64,000 nucleotides of DNA from Knoellia subterranea KCTC 19937 (GTDB taxonomy: Bacteria; Actinomycetota; Actinomycetes; Actinomycetales; Dermatophilaceae), in contig NZ_AVPK01000007.1 in assembly GCF_000768685.1 (NCBI RefSeq), forward strand, positions 62,001-126,000, given 5' to 3'. The notes beneath the pieces were generated by a model. The model worked only from the letters and a program-made list of their open reading frames with translations, was not told the DNA's origin and ran no database searches. The position numbers were made by a program, and so were the translations under genes. Each line of letters begins with the position of its first letter. The first letter of the stretch is position 1. Positions 32,813 through 42,337 of the stretch are shown piece by piece.

Positions 32813-32834
32813 AGCCTGTGCAGTAGCACTCGCA

Positions 32835-34478
32835 TCAGCGGGCCTCGACCACCTCGGCCCACAGCGCCGCGAGCTCGGTGGCGCCAGGAGTGGACTCCTC
32901 GACGAGAGCGTCGATGCGCCGCTGGAGACCGTCACGTGCCGGCACCTCACCGTCCCGCACTCCGTGCTTGACGTAGTCCGCGATGTCCGCGACGGCGGCC
33001 GCCACGCCAAGAGTTCCGTGAGCCGAAGCGGCCGGTCCGAGAGTGAGAGAAATCGCGTCCTCTCGCTGTACCGCAACGGTTTTCGCGTCGTCGTTGTCCT
33101 GCTCCTCGCTCAACCCGGCCACCGTGCTCACCGGCTGCCAGCGCACGCGCGCGGTCCCGAGCCGGTCACCCTCGCGAGCGCGTGCGGTCGGGCGAACCTC
33201 GTAGAGCGCGGTCACCCGGTGGCCCGAACCGACTTCTCCGGCGTCCACGCTCGGGTCGTTGAAGTCGGCGTCGTCGAGGGCTCGGTTCTCGTAGCCGATG
33301 AGGCGATACGCCGCGACGGTCTCGGGGTCGAACTCGACCTGGATCTTCGCGTCCTTCGCGATCGGGGTGAGGGTCGCCCGAAGGTCGCGGACGAAGAGCT
33401 GCTTGGCCTCCTCGAACGTGTCGACGTAGGCATAGAAGCCGTCGCCGCGGTCGGCCAACTGCTCCATGAGGTGGTCGTTGTAGTTCCCCATCCCGTAGCC
33501 CACGGTGACGAGGTGAATCCCGTTGCGCCCGTTGTCGCGGATCGCCGTGGCGAGCTGTCCGCCGTCGGTGACGCCGACGTTGGCGACGCCGTCGGAGGCG
33601 AGGAGGACAACATTGATCGCACCGGGTCGCGCGGCCTCGCGTGCCTGGTCGTAGCCGAGCATCAGCCCGGCCTCGAGATTCGTGCTGCCCCCGGCTTTCA
33701 GGTGCTCGATGGCGCCGAGGATGGTGTCGGCGCGGCGCACGGGCGTCGGTTCCAGCAGCGGTTCGGCGTCGGTCTGATAGGTGACGATCGCGATGGTGTC
33801 GTCCGATCGCAGGTTCTGCACGAGGAGCGCGAGTGAGGCCTTGACCAGCCCGAGCCGGGAGCCGATGTCCATGGAGCCGGACGTGTCGACGACCATCGTG
33901 ACCGCCACGGGTGCCCACTCCTCGTCGGGAACCTCACGGCCCTGGAGGCCGATGCGCACGAGCCGGGTCCCGTCCCGATCCGGGGTGATGGCCTGGTCCG
34001 ACCGCAGTTCGAGGTCGTCGCGCTGGGGCGCGGGGAATCCGCTGTCGAAGGAGTTGACCCATTCCTCGACGCGGACCGACTCCTGCGGCGGCAGATGGCC
34101 CTCGTCGAGCAGGGTGCGGGCCACGCGATAGGAACCGTTGTCGACGTCGACGGCAAAGGTCGACTGCGGACGTTCGCGCGGGTCGAGGAAGGTGCTCGTG
34201 CCCGCGTCGACGAACGTGTTGTCCTCGAGCACGCCCGGGGCGCGCTGATCCGGGCCGTACGGCTGGGACGCACCCGGCGCACCCGGCGCACCAGACGTGC
34301 CCGCGGATCCGGCCGCTGCCGAGGAGGAGGACCCCGTCATGCTGTCGGTGTCCTGGCTTTCGTAGTTCTCGTAGTACGACCCGGCATCCACCGCTGCGAT
34401 GTCGGTGTCCCCGGCGCCGGAGCACCCCGCGGCGAGAACGACAAGGGCGGCCAGCGCAACTGCTCCCAGTGGTTTCAT
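32835..34478 (-). CDS. Lipoprotein with von Willebrand A domain, YfbK-like
   Basis: This 547-residue lipoprotein has a signal with lipobox VVLAAGCSG (Cys at residue 21). A Ser/Gly/Ala/Pro-rich linker follows, then a vWF_N-type domain (STFAVDVDNGSYRVARTLL) and a vWA domain with the MIDAS motif VVDTSGSM and metal-coordinating GGSTNLEAGL. The C-terminal part is the DUF3520-like region. These proteins occur in many bacteria, and their ligands are unknown. ATG 34478 is chosen over 34502 because the signal peptide starts there. Confidence 0.9.
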   Translation of the reverse strand: MKPLGAVALAALVVLAAGCSGAGDTDIAAVDAGSYYENYESQDTDSMTGSSSSAAAGSAGTSGAPGAPGASQPYGPDQRAPGVLEDNTFVDAGTSTFLDPRERPQSTFAVDVDNGSYRVARTLLDEGHLPPQESVRVEEWVNSFDSGFPAPQRDDLELRSDQAITPDRDGTRLVRIGLQGREVPDEEWAPVAVTMVVDTSGSMDIGSRLGLVKASLALLVQNLRSDDTIAIVTYQTDAEPLLEPTPVRRADTILGAIEHLKAGGSTNLEAGLMLGYDQAREAARPGAINVVLLASDGVANVGVTDGGQLATAIRDNGRNGIHLVTVGYGMGNYNDHLMEQLADRGDGFYAYVDTFEEAKQLFVRDLRATLTPIAKDAKIQVEFDPETVAAYRLIGYENRALDDADFNDPSVDAGEVGSGHRVTALYEVRPTARAREGDRLGTARVRWQPVSTVAGLSEEQDNDDAKTVAVQREDAISLTLGPAASAHGTLGVAAAVADIADYVKHGVRDGEVPARDGLQRRIDALVEESTPGATELAALWAEVVEAR

Positions 34479-34577
34479 GCCAGTCCGACGGCGGCTCGGC
34501 ACAGCGGGTTCCGGCCGTGTCCGAACCGCAACCTTCCGGCGCTGGCACCGACTCCGGCACCGCTCCGGAACGCTCCG

Positions 34578-35141
34578 TCAGCTGGTCGGGCGGCCCTGCC
34601 CCGGAGCCACTGGTACCGGCATCTCGGCGAGGAGGTCCGACAGCGGCGCGGGCGTCGTCGCCTCGTCGAGCGCGCCGGCCAGGGCCACCGCCAGCAACTC
34701 CTTGCGCCCCGAGGTCGTCCCGACGAATCGCCGGAGCTGGTCGAGAAGCGGCCGCCCCTGCCACGCCTGCTGCCGCGTGAACGCCTCGAACGTCGTCAGC
34801 AGGTCGACCGACTCGAGCACGGCGAGCGTCCCGTCGAGCCCCAGCGCGCGCATGAATTCGTCCTCGAGGTCACGTCGGCACACCGTGAACGTGAAGGTCG
34901 GAATCACGTCGAGCGCCCTCGTGAAGAACGGTGCCTCGCGTTCGTCGCACATCCCGATGACGCGGGGGAGCGGGTCAGCGGCGGCGGCGCGTTCGACGTG
35001 TCGCCGGACGTTCGTCGCCCCGCCCATGTCGATGAGCAGACACGGCTCGTCCTCGGCATCCACGCCACGGGCGGCACGCAGGACCTGCACTGCCGCGACG
35101 TCGCTCGCCCCTTCGAGCAGCACCCAGGTCGGTCGGTCCAT
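34578..35141 (-). CDS. TOPRIM-domain protein (OLD-like)
   Basis: This 187-residue protein has LLEGASDVAAVQVL, the conserved glutamate motif of TOPRIM folds, and the later acidic segment IGMCDEREAPFF, in place of the DxD motif. Single-domain TOPRIM proteins of this kind resemble the nuclease domain of OLD-family proteins, and some belong to phage defence; here there is no ATPase partner. The second acidic motif deviates, so activity is uncertain. It lies downstream of cofE on the same strand. Confidence 0.72.
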   Translation of the reverse strand: MDRPTWVLLEGASDVAAVQVLRAARGVDAEDEPCLLIDMGGATNVRRHVERAAAADPLPRVIGMCDEREAPFFTRALDVIPTFTFTVCRRDLEDEFMRALGLDGTLAVLESVDLLTTFEAFTRQQAWQGRPLLDQLRRFVGTTSGRKELLAVALAGALDEATTPAPLSDLLAEMPVPVAPGQGRPTS

Positions 35142-35189
35142 GCCTTCGAGCGTCGCTCACCTTGCGCTCTGCCGCAACGGGTTTGGCCG

Positions 35190-35202
35190 GTATGCCGTCC
35201 GC
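35190..35202 (+). repeat. 13-base iterated word, copy 8 (in a hairpin)
   Basis: Exact GTATGCCGTCCGC, whose end CGTCCGC (35196-35202) pairs with GCGGACG (35213-35219) directly after the cofE stop. Confidence 0.9.
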
Positions 35203-35219
35203 CCGTGTCCGCGCGGACG
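35196..35219 (-). terminator. cofE-side hairpin built from the 13-base word
   Basis: CGTCCGC (35196-35202) and GCGGACG (35213-35219) form a 7-bp stem with a 10-base loop immediately downstream of the cofE TGA (35220-35222, minus strand). One arm is part of the iterated 13-base word. Confidence 0.5.
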
Positions 35220-36323
35220 TCACCTTCGGGGCGGGCTGAGCCGGGCCGTGACGGTGTGCTCGGCCGTGGGCCGACCAGTCAGGTCGATGGTGAGGTCTTC
35301 GCCTGCAGCGGCGACCTCGAGTCGTTGGGCGAGTCGTCCGAGCGCGAAGTCGTCGGCCGCCCCCAGGGTGACCTCCGCGGAGTCCTCGGTGCCGTCCCCG
35401 GCACCACCGGCCGTGATCTCCACGTCCGCGCTGGCGTCCTCGTCGGCGGCCAGGGTCACCGCGACGACCCGGGCCACACGCGCTGCGAACGGCTCAGCAC
35501 CGACCGGCCGAATACCGACCTGCTCGGAGAGTTCGGACCCGGGGGCCACCCCGAGCGCCGCGCGGACGGCTTCGACGTGGCCGAGGGCGAACCAGTCGCC
35601 CGGTCCGGTCCGGACGAGCCGCCGAGCATCGCCGACCGCGTCCTCCACGGGCCCGGCGAACCACGACTCCGGCACGCCACGCACCACGGCAGCGGCGACA
35701 CCGTCGGCCTTGCCCTTGACGAGGTCGGCGGCGGCAGCGAGCTCGTCCGCCACGGCTCGAGCGGTGACCGACATGACGCGTCCGTCGGCGTCGGTCTCGC
35801 CGCGGTGGTCGAGCAGGACCTTGAGCCCCGCGGACCCGAGTGCGAAGTCGGTCAGCCCGCCACGCCAGGGGCGACCGGCCGTGTCGCTGAGGATGACCGC
35901 GAGAGGTGTCGCGGACGGCATACCCAGGAGGGCGAGGAACGCCGAGCGCAGGTCGCGCGCGCACGCATCCGGATCGTGCGGCAGGAGGAGCAACGCACCC
36001 GACGGGCCGGTGTTGGATGCGTCGATCCCGGCCGCGGCCATGACGGGTCCGGCGAGGGCCTCGACGACCCGGGTCACTCGGTCGCCGACGGAGCGTTCGG
36101 CCACGATCCGGGTGGACTCGTCGAGGACCAGGGACTCCTTGTCCGAGACGTCAGCAGCGGTGAGCCCCAACGCTTTTGACACGATCTTGCTCGACACGAC
36201 GATGACATCGCCCACGACGAGCCCACCCTCACCAAGTGCCGAGAGCAGCAGTCGCGCAACCTCGTCACCGGCTCGCACTTCGGGCACGCCGAGGACCGGC
36301 GTGATCGTCAGGCCGCGCGTCAC
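35220..36323 (-). CDS. cofE: Coenzyme F420-0:L-glutamate ligase, lacking the FbiB nitroreductase domain
   Basis: This 367-residue protein has the CofE domain through about residue 255 (VLGVPEVRAGDEV, VIVVSSKIVSKALG, ILSDTAGRPWRGGLTDFALG, ADELAAAADLVKGKADGV). CofE adds the first gamma-linked glutamates to F420-0. Mycobacterial FbiB continues into a nitroreductase-type domain that completes the tail. Here the last about 110 residues are instead a short, acidic, beta-rich region with no nitroreductase signature, so the FbiB partner domain must be encoded elsewhere or be absent. It follows cofD by 20 bases. The 13-base word at 35911 encodes GMPSATP. Confidence 0.87.
   Translation of the reverse strand: MTRGLTITPVLGVPEVRAGDEVARLLLSALGEGGLVVGDVIVVSSKIVSKALGLTAADVSDKESLVLDESTRIVAERSVGDRVTRVVEALAGPVMAAAGIDASNTGPSGALLLLPHDPDACARDLRSAFLALLGMPSATPLAVILSDTAGRPWRGGLTDFALGSAGLKVLLDHRGETDADGRVMSVTARAVADELAAAADLVKGKADGVAAAVVRGVPESWFAGPVEDAVGDARRLVRTGPGDWFALGHVEAVRAALGVAPGSELSEQVGIRPVGAEPFAARVARVVAVTLAADEDASADVEITAGGAGDGTEDSAEVTLGAADDFALGRLAQRLEVAAAGEDLTIDLTGRPTAEHTVTARLSPPRR
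35911..35923 (-). repeat. 13-base iterated word, copy 9
   Basis: Exact reverse-complement copy inside cofE; the coding strand reads Met-Pro-Ser-Ala. Confidence 0.9.
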
Positions 36324-36343
36324 CGGGTCACCTTCGAACCCGT

Positions 36344-37312
36344 TCAGCGACGGACGCGCTCGGCGAGCGCGAGGAGTTCGGCGGCCATCGCCGCGGTCGT
36401 CGGCACGTCGGTCATGAGCAGCGGTGCCGAATGTGTCGCCACCTCGACCCCGCGCACCCGCACCCCGGCATCAGCCGGGTCGACGAGCCAGCCGTCGAGG
36501 AAGTCGGCATAGAGCCCGGCCACGGCAGCCGCGGACGACTCGACACCGATCGCCGAGAGGCAGGCGTCGGCGTGACCGCGCACGGGCCGCCCGGAGATGA
36601 GCGGGGACACCCCGACGACGGGGGCGGTCGAGCCACGCAGGGCATCGCGGACGCCGGGTACGCCGAGGATGATCCCGATCGACACGACCGGGTTCGAGGG
36701 TGGCAGGACGATGACGTCGGCCGTCCGGATCGCGTCGAGGACACCGGGCGCGGCGGCTGCCCGATCGAGGCCGGCGACGACGAAACGGGACGCCGGCACC
36801 TCCGCCCGCAGGCGCACCCACCACTCTTGGAAGTGCACCGCGCGCTGCTCGTCACCCTCGTCGAGGACGACGTGCGTCTCGACCGGGGTGTCGGTCATGG
36901 GCAGGAGCCGGATGCCTCGGTCGGGGAGTCCCCAACGGGTCGCGAGGCGCTCGGTCACCTCCGACGCGGTCTGCCCCTGGGCCAGCCACTGCGATCGGAC
37001 GATGTGGGTGCCGAGATCAAGATCACCCAGCGTGAACCACTGCGGCACCGCGCCATAGGCAGCCAACTCGCCCTGGACGCGGGTCGATTCGTCGGCCCGT
37101 CCCCACCCCTGGTCCTCGTTGACGCCCCCTCCGAGGGTGTAGAGGAGGGTGTCGATGTCGGGGCAGACGCGCAGTCCGAAGAGGCTGATGTCGTCACCGG
37201 TGTTGGCGATGACGGTGAGCTCGGATTCCGGTGCCACGACGTCGAGCTGGGCTTTCAGGCCCCTGAGAAAGCGGGCTCCGCCGACGCCGCCCGCGAGGGC
37301 TGTGATTCGCAT
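36344..37312 (-). CDS. cofD: 2-phospho-L-lactate transferase (F420 biosynthesis)
   Basis: This 322-residue enzyme has the CofD hallmarks: ALAGGVGGARFLRGL at the start, ANTGDDISLFGLRVCPDIDT and LPPSNPVVSIG. Equivalent to mycobacterial FbiA, it transfers a phospho-lactate or phosphoenolpyruvyl group to the deazaflavin Fo. It heads the cofD-cofE pair and is divergent from whiB2, the order seen around fbiA-whiB2 in mycobacteria. The length is normal. Confidence 0.93.
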   Translation of the reverse strand: MRITALAGGVGGARFLRGLKAQLDVVAPESELTVIANTGDDISLFGLRVCPDIDTLLYTLGGGVNEDQGWGRADESTRVQGELAAYGAVPQWFTLGDLDLGTHIVRSQWLAQGQTASEVTERLATRWGLPDRGIRLLPMTDTPVETHVVLDEGDEQRAVHFQEWWVRLRAEVPASRFVVAGLDRAAAAPGVLDAIRTADVIVLPPSNPVVSIGIILGVPGVRDALRGSTAPVVGVSPLISGRPVRGHADACLSAIGVESSAAAVAGLYADFLDGWLVDPADAGVRVRGVEVATHSAPLLMTDVPTTAAMAAELLALAERVRR

Positions 37313-37393
37313 GCGGGCCAGTCTCGCTCACGCGCTGGCAAGGGCGACACGCCGGTCCTCCGAAAGAAAAGTCACCGAATAGCAGATCTCGGC

Positions 37394-37422
37394 TTGACGT
37401 ACGGGGATGACACGCGTGTAAT
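37394..37422 (+). promoter_or_regulatory. whiB2 promoter
   Basis: TTGACG (37394-37399) and TGTAAT (37417-37422) are near-consensus -35 and -10 elements at the ideal 17-base spacing. The implied transcript has an approximately 80-base leader before ATG 37510. Confidence 0.75.
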
Positions 37423-37509
37423 TTCATCATTGTGTCCTTGGGAAGTACTTCCCTCAGTTCGGGGGAACCACGGACACGTGCTGGGTCGCAGAGGGTCGAG
37501 GAGGCAGCG

Positions 37510-37773
37510 ATGCACGAGTTGACGTTGATCGACGCCATGGTTGAAGAGGAGACCGAGCTCTCCTGGCAGGAGCGCAGCCTGTGCGCACAGACGGATCCGG
37601 AGGCGTTCTTCCCCGAGAAGGGCGGCTCCACCCGCGAGGCAAAAAAGGTGTGCGTGGGCTGTGACGTGAGAGCCGAGTGCCTGGAGTACGCACTGGCCAA
37701 CGACGAGCGTTTCGGAATCTGGGGTGGGCTGTCCGAGCGGGAGCGTCGCAAGCTGAAGAAGCGCGCAGTCTGA
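37510..37773 (+). CDS. whiB2: WhiB-family iron-sulfur transcription regulator, WhiB2/WhmD group
   Basis: This 87-residue protein has four cysteines in the WhiB pattern (SLCAQTD, then KKVCVGCDVRAEC) that bind a [4Fe-4S] cluster, followed by the GIWGGLSERERR turn and a basic KKRAV tail. The sequence and the cofD neighbour match WhiB2 (WhmD), essential for septation in mycobacteria and orthologous to Streptomyces WhiB. ATG 37510 has a GGAGG ribosome-binding site; upstream in-frame starts lack one. A strong promoter sits at 37394-37422. Confidence 0.93.
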   Translation: MHELTLIDAMVEEETELSWQERSLCAQTDPEAFFPEKGGSTREAKKVCVGCDVRAECLEYALANDERFGIWGGLSERERRKLKKRAV

Positions 37774-37792
37774 CCGGGCGCGCGCCCACCCC

Positions 37793-40700
37793 ATGACGCT
37801 GACGACTGCCACCGTGCTGCCCTCTGCCCCCGCCCCGGTTGCTGGGGCGGTGGTCCACGCGGTCATCGTCACGCCGGGCGCCGCTCCCGGCCTGCGCGCC
37901 CTGCTCGACGCCGTCGCCGCCTCCGCGACGCGCCCCGAGCACGTAGTCGTCCTCGACCTCGCGCCCACCTCCGGACCCGACGCCGCCGAACTGGTCGCCT
38001 CTGCGCAGTCGCCCAGCTTCGCTGTGTCCCACGTCCGCCTCGATTCCGGTATGCCGGATCGCGCGGCGGTCTCGCAGTGGCTCACCTCCGCGGACCTCGC
38101 CGAGGAGGACCTGGTGTGGGTCCTGCCGGTCGGGTCGATCCCGGAGCCCGAAGCACTGGGCCGCCTGCTCGCAGCCCACCGTCGCAGCCCCTCCGTGGGC
38201 CTCGTCGGCCCCAAGCACGTCGACGCCACCTCTCCGCGGACACTGCGTTCGGTCGGCATCGTCACGACCCGCAGCGGGCGCGTCGTCGAGGATCCGCCAC
38301 TGGGGGAGCCGGACCAGGGGCAGTACGACCTGCGCCGCGACGTCCTCGCCGTGCCGCTCTCCGGGCTGCTGGCCACGGTCGGAACCCTGCGTGACCTCGG
38401 CGGCTGGGAGCCGTCGTTCGGTGACCTCGGGGCAGACCTCGACCTCGGCTGGCGAGCGCAACTCAGCGGTCGCCGCGTCGTCGTGGCTCCCGAGGCGCGA
38501 TTGCGTTCGGTCGCCGCGGTCGGTCTCGCGACGGCGACGACGGGCAGCCGACGTCGTGCCGCTCGGAGGGTCGCCCTCGCTCGAGCGTCGTGGTGGTCCG
38601 CTCCGTTCCTGGCCGCGTGGATCCTGCTGAGCTCGCTGTGCGCAGGCATCGGGCTCCTGCTCCTCAAGCGACCGCAGGCCGCCGCAGTTGCTCTCGGTGA
38701 CCTCGGCTCCCTCAATCCGGTGCGGGTTCTGGCCGGTCGCTGGCGGACCCGCGGTCGGCGCGAGGTGCGCCGCCGCGACATCGACACCCTCTTCGTCCCC
38801 GCGTCGCAGATCGTGCGCACCGGGCTCGACCGGGCCCACGACGCGGTGGTGTCGCCGCGCCCCGAGTCCGACCACACCCGTGTCGACGACGACCGCAGCC
38901 CCGGCACGCGTGCTCTCGTCCACCCCGGCTTCCTTGCGGTGCTCGCTGTGGCAGCGGTCGTCGTGGCCGCCGGGCGGGACATCGGCGGCGGACTCATCAG
39001 TCGCTTCGGCTCCGGCGTGACGGGTGGTGAACTCGTCACGACGCGCGCCACCTCGAGCAGCCTCTGGCACGCCGCCTTCGACGGGTGGCACGGAGCAGGT
39101 CTCGGCGGCGACGGCCCCGCCGGCCCGGCACTCGCGCTGTTGGCGATCCCCACGTGGATCGTCGAACACCTGCCGGGCAACGGCGACCTCGCCTCACCCT
39201 CGGGTGCGGCCGTCGGCGCGATCCTCGTCCTGGCCCTGCCTTTGGCCGCGCTCTCCGCCTACTTCTCCGCCCGCGTCAGCACCGACTCGCGCGTCCTGCG
39301 GGCGGGTGCCGCGCTCGCCTGGGCCACCGTCGGTGCCGCCGGTCCGGCGATCGCCCAGGGCCGGCTCGGCATCGCCGTCGCGCTCGTTCTGCTCCCGGCC
39401 GTTCTCGCCGGCGTGGTCCTCCTCGCCCGCCCGACCGGCACCGCGACCGGTGCCTTCGCGACCGCCCTCGGGGCGGCTGCTCTGGGTGCGTTCGCCCCGC
39501 CGCTCCTCGTCGGCGTCGTCCTCGTCTGCCTCGCCGTCGCTCTCCTCGGTCGGCCCGGTTCGCGTGGACTCGCCCTCGTCCCGGCCGTGCTCGCACCCCT
39601 GCTGCTGGGGCCATGGCTCCTCGATGCCGCGGCCGACTGGAAGCTCCTCGCGACCGGACCCGGGCTGAGCCAGTGGGGTGAATCGGGGGTCCAGCCGTGG
39701 GCGCCGGCCCTGCTCCACCCCGGTGGCGCCGGCAGCACCCCGTGGTGGGTCGGCGCGGCCGTCGTGGCCCTCGGGCTCGCCGGGCTGCTCGTCTCGCGTG
39801 GACTGCGTTCGGTGCCGACCGCCAGCGCCCTCCTCGGCCTCGCCTCGCTCGCTGCCGTGCTCGCCGCGCCCCACGTCGATCTCACCGCCACCACGACGTC
39901 TGCCGCCGGTGCCGCCACCACCGCGGCCGGCAGCTCGCTCACGGTCACGCCCTGGGCCGGCACGTTCCTCCTGCCCCTGACGCTCGCGCTGCTCGCCTCG
40001 GCCCTCGTCGGTGCCGACGCCCTGCGGCACCGGGTGCGCGGGCTCTCCGTCGTCGCGGTCCTGCTGGCGGGCCTCATCGGGGCGGGGGCTCTCGGCTGGT
40101 TCGGGTTCGGCACGACCCTGCGCACCTGGTCCGACGCGCGCCCCGCCGTCGCGGTCGAGCAGGCCGGTGGCGAACTCGCCAACCGCACCGTCTTCGTGAC
40201 CCCGGGACCCAGCGGTGCGGCATACCGGATCGTGGGACGCGAGACCGGATCGCTCGCTCGCGCGCTCCCGCAGAGCGTCGCGGGCGACGCCGTGATTGCC
40301 GCGGACGTGAGCCACCTGCTCGACGGCACTGACCCCGAAGCCGGTCCGCGTCTCGCGCGCCACGCCATCGGTTTCCTCGCGGTGGCCGAGTCCGCCGGCG
40401 ATGACGTCGCACGACGGCTCGACTCGGCGCAGTCGCTCTCGCGTCTGGCGAGCCGGGACGGGTTCGACCTCTGGCGGATCGCCGCACCCGGTTCGGGCAC
40501 GAACCGAGCCGTCGCACCGGCACGTCTCACGCTCGTCTCGGGCCAGGAGAGTTCGCTCGTGCCGACGCTCGGCGAGCACGGTGCGACCTCCACGGACATC
40601 ACCGCGCGCGAGGGCGACGTCCTTACCGTGGCCGAGCCGCCGGCCTGGACCCGCCACGCCACCGTGCGCTTCGGCGGCGAGGAACTGACGGCGAACCCGG

Positions 40701-40864
40701 ACGCGCAGCAGCCGACCTATGCCCTGCCGGCGGGCACGCACCGCCTGACCATCGACGTCGAGACCGAGCACCCGTGGCTCCGACTGTGGCAGGGGCTTGC
40801 CATTCTCGTTGTCGCGTTCCTCGCCATCCCGTTCGGCAACCGCGCCTCGAGGAGTCGGCGATGA
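37793..40864 (+). CDS. Giant membrane protein with N-terminal GT2 domain
   Basis: This 1023-residue protein has a family 2 glycosyltransferase-like domain in the first 260 residues (VVHAVIVTPGAAPGLRALL, WVLPVGSIPEPEALGRLL, DLRRDVLAVPLSG, DLGADLDLGWRAQLSG). About 14 hydrophobic helices and a soluble C-terminal domain from about residue 790 follow. Such proteins follow whiB2 in many actinobacteria and probably build a cell-wall polysaccharide. The donor-site acidic residues are not conserved as a clear DxD, so the GT2 domain may be degenerate. It follows whiB2 by 19 bases and overlaps the next gene by ATGA. Confidence 0.82.
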   Translation: MTLTTATVLPSAPAPVAGAVVHAVIVTPGAAPGLRALLDAVAASATRPEHVVVLDLAPTSGPDAAELVASAQSPSFAVSHVRLDSGMPDRAAVSQWLTSADLAEEDLVWVLPVGSIPEPEALGRLLAAHRRSPSVGLVGPKHVDATSPRTLRSVGIVTTRSGRVVEDPPLGEPDQGQYDLRRDVLAVPLSGLLATVGTLRDLGGWEPSFGDLGADLDLGWRAQLSGRRVVVAPEARLRSVAAVGLATATTGSRRRAARRVALARASWWSAPFLAAWILLSSLCAGIGLLLLKRPQAAAVALGDLGSLNPVRVLAGRWRTRGRREVRRRDIDTLFVPASQIVRTGLDRAHDAVVSPRPESDHTRVDDDRSPGTRALVHPGFLAVLAVAAVVVAAGRDIGGGLISRFGSGVTGGELVTTRATSSSLWHAAFDGWHGAGLGGDGPAGPALALLAIPTWIVEHLPGNGDLASPSGAAVGAILVLALPLAALSAYFSARVSTDSRVLRAGAALAWATVGAAGPAIAQGRLGIAVALVLLPAVLAGVVLLARPTGTATGAFATALGAAALGAFAPPLLVGVVLVCLAVALLGRPGSRGLALVPAVLAPLLLGPWLLDAAADWKLLATGPGLSQWGESGVQPWAPALLHPGGAGSTPWWVGAAVVALGLAGLLVSRGLRSVPTASALLGLASLAAVLAAPHVDLTATTTSAAGAATTAAGSSLTVTPWAGTFLLPLTLALLASALVGADALRHRVRGLSVVAVLLAGLIGAGALGWFGFGTTLRTWSDARPAVAVEQAGGELANRTVFVTPGPSGAAYRIVGRETGSLARALPQSVAGDAVIAADVSHLLDGTDPEAGPRLARHAIGFLAVAESAGDDVARRLDSAQSLSRLASRDGFDLWRIAAPGSGTNRAVAPARLTLVSGQESSLVPTLGEHGATSTDITAREGDVLTVAEPPAWTRHATVRFGGEELTANPDAQQPTYALPAGTHRLTIDVETEHPWLRLWQGLAILVVAFLAIPFGNRASRSRR

Positions 40865-42336
40865 ACCGCGCGAAGTGGATCGGCCCGGGACGCCTCGGCC
40901 TCACCGCCCTGGCTGCGGCCGGACTCGTCACCGCGGCCGTGGTCGCCCCTGCCGACGGGCGCGTCGTGTCCGACGCGACGCCCGTGAGTGCGACGACGCG
41001 GCAGCCGATCGCGTCGGCGTCGCTGTCGTGCCCGGGACCCGAACTCAGCGGCATCGACGGAGTCGACGACCTCGAGGTGCCGGCCCGCGTCGGCGCCGCC
41101 ACCGCTCCCGAATCGGTGCTCGGACGAGAGGTCCAGGTGACCGGTTCCGGCAAGCTCGCCGTGACCTCCGGCGGCGAGACCAAGACCAGTGGCGAGACCA
41201 CGACGCGCGGCGAGAGCACGACCGTCGACGAACTGCCCAACGGTGACGCGAGCGACGTCGTCGCGACGGGCTCGTTGGCGCCCGGACTCGCTGCGGCCCA
41301 GGAATGGGCCGTCGCCCGGGCCGAACTCCGTGGCCTCGCGACCGTGCCGTGCGCCGGACCGGGGGCCGACATGTGGCTCGTCGCCGGCGGTGGCGCGGCT
41401 GGACGCCAGGAACGCCTCATCCTCACCAACCCCGGTGCCAACGAGGTGAGCGTCGACCTCCAGGCCCTCGGCCGCAAGGGGCTGCTTGCCTCGCCGACCG
41501 GCAGTGTCGTCGTCCCCGCACACGGGCGGGTCTCCATGCTCGTCGACGCCATCACCGGCGCGGAGGAATCGCCTGCGGTCCGGGTGCTCGCCACCGGTGG
41601 TTCGGTGCGAGCGGTCATGAGTGACATCTGGCTCGACGGGTCGGTCGCCGCCGGCGCCGAGACCTCGGTGCCGACCGCGGCGCCGTCGAAGCATCAGGTC
41701 ATCCCGGCCGCCCTCATTTCTGCCGCGGGTGGGTCCATCCGCATCGCCGTCCCCGACCGTCAGCAGGCCGTCGTGAGTGCCCGCGTCATCGGACCCGACG
41801 GCGTGGTGCCGCTGAGCGGTGGGGGAGTCACCCGGGTCCCCGGCCGCTCGACCTCCGAGCTGCCCATCACCGGACTCAAGGCCGGCACGTATGCCGTGGA
41901 GGTCACCTCCGACGTTCCGGTCGTCGCCGCGCTGTGGTCGTCCTGGCGCGTGGGCACCGGCGTGGGTGACTTCGCCTGGGCGCCCTCGACGCCTGCGGCA
42001 ACGGGACTGCTCGGCGGGGCGTACCCGTCGGACGAGGACGGACCGGAGCGCAGCGTCGACGTCGTCGTCACCGGCGGTCCGGCCAAGGTGGCGCTCACGT
42101 GGCGTGCCGGTGCGGACTGGAAGACCGAGGTGTTCGACCTCTCCCAGGACACGGCCCGCGCCGTCGACGTCGGCCGCACGGATGCCATCTGGGTGCGCAA
42201 GGTCTCCGGTGCCGGAGAGGTGCGTTCGTCCGTGGCGAGCACGTCGGGACAGAACACTGCGCCGTTCGTGTCCGTGTCGCCGCTGGTCGACACTCCCGTC
42301 ACGTCCGAGGTGAGTCGGGCGTTCCCGGTCTCGTGA
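40861..42336 (+). CDS. DUF5719 family secreted/membrane-anchored protein
   Basis: This 491-residue protein has an N-terminal signal/anchor helix (GLTALAAAGLVTAAVVAPADG) and then a beta-rich outer domain with repeated GSVVVPAHGRVSMLV- and TSDVPVVAALWS-like strands. It matches the actinobacterial DUF5719 group by length, layout and its invariable position after the whiB2-linked glycosyltransferase. Its ATG overlaps the upstream stop (ATGA), suggesting that the two act together at the cell surface. No catalytic motif is visible. Confidence 0.82.
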   Translation: MNRAKWIGPGRLGLTALAAAGLVTAAVVAPADGRVVSDATPVSATTRQPIASASLSCPGPELSGIDGVDDLEVPARVGAATAPESVLGREVQVTGSGKLAVTSGGETKTSGETTTRGESTTVDELPNGDASDVVATGSLAPGLAAAQEWAVARAELRGLATVPCAGPGADMWLVAGGGAAGRQERLILTNPGANEVSVDLQALGRKGLLASPTGSVVVPAHGRVSMLVDAITGAEESPAVRVLATGGSVRAVMSDIWLDGSVAAGAETSVPTAAPSKHQVIPAALISAAGGSIRIAVPDRQQAVVSARVIGPDGVVPLSGGGVTRVPGRSTSELPITGLKAGTYAVEVTSDVPVVAALWSSWRVGTGVGDFAWAPSTPAATGLLGGAYPSDEDGPERSVDVVVTGGPAKVALTWRAGADWKTEVFDLSQDTARAVDVGRTDAIWVRKVSGAGEVRSSVASTSGQNTAPFVSVSPLVDTPVTSEVSRAFPVS

Positions 42337-42337
42337 T

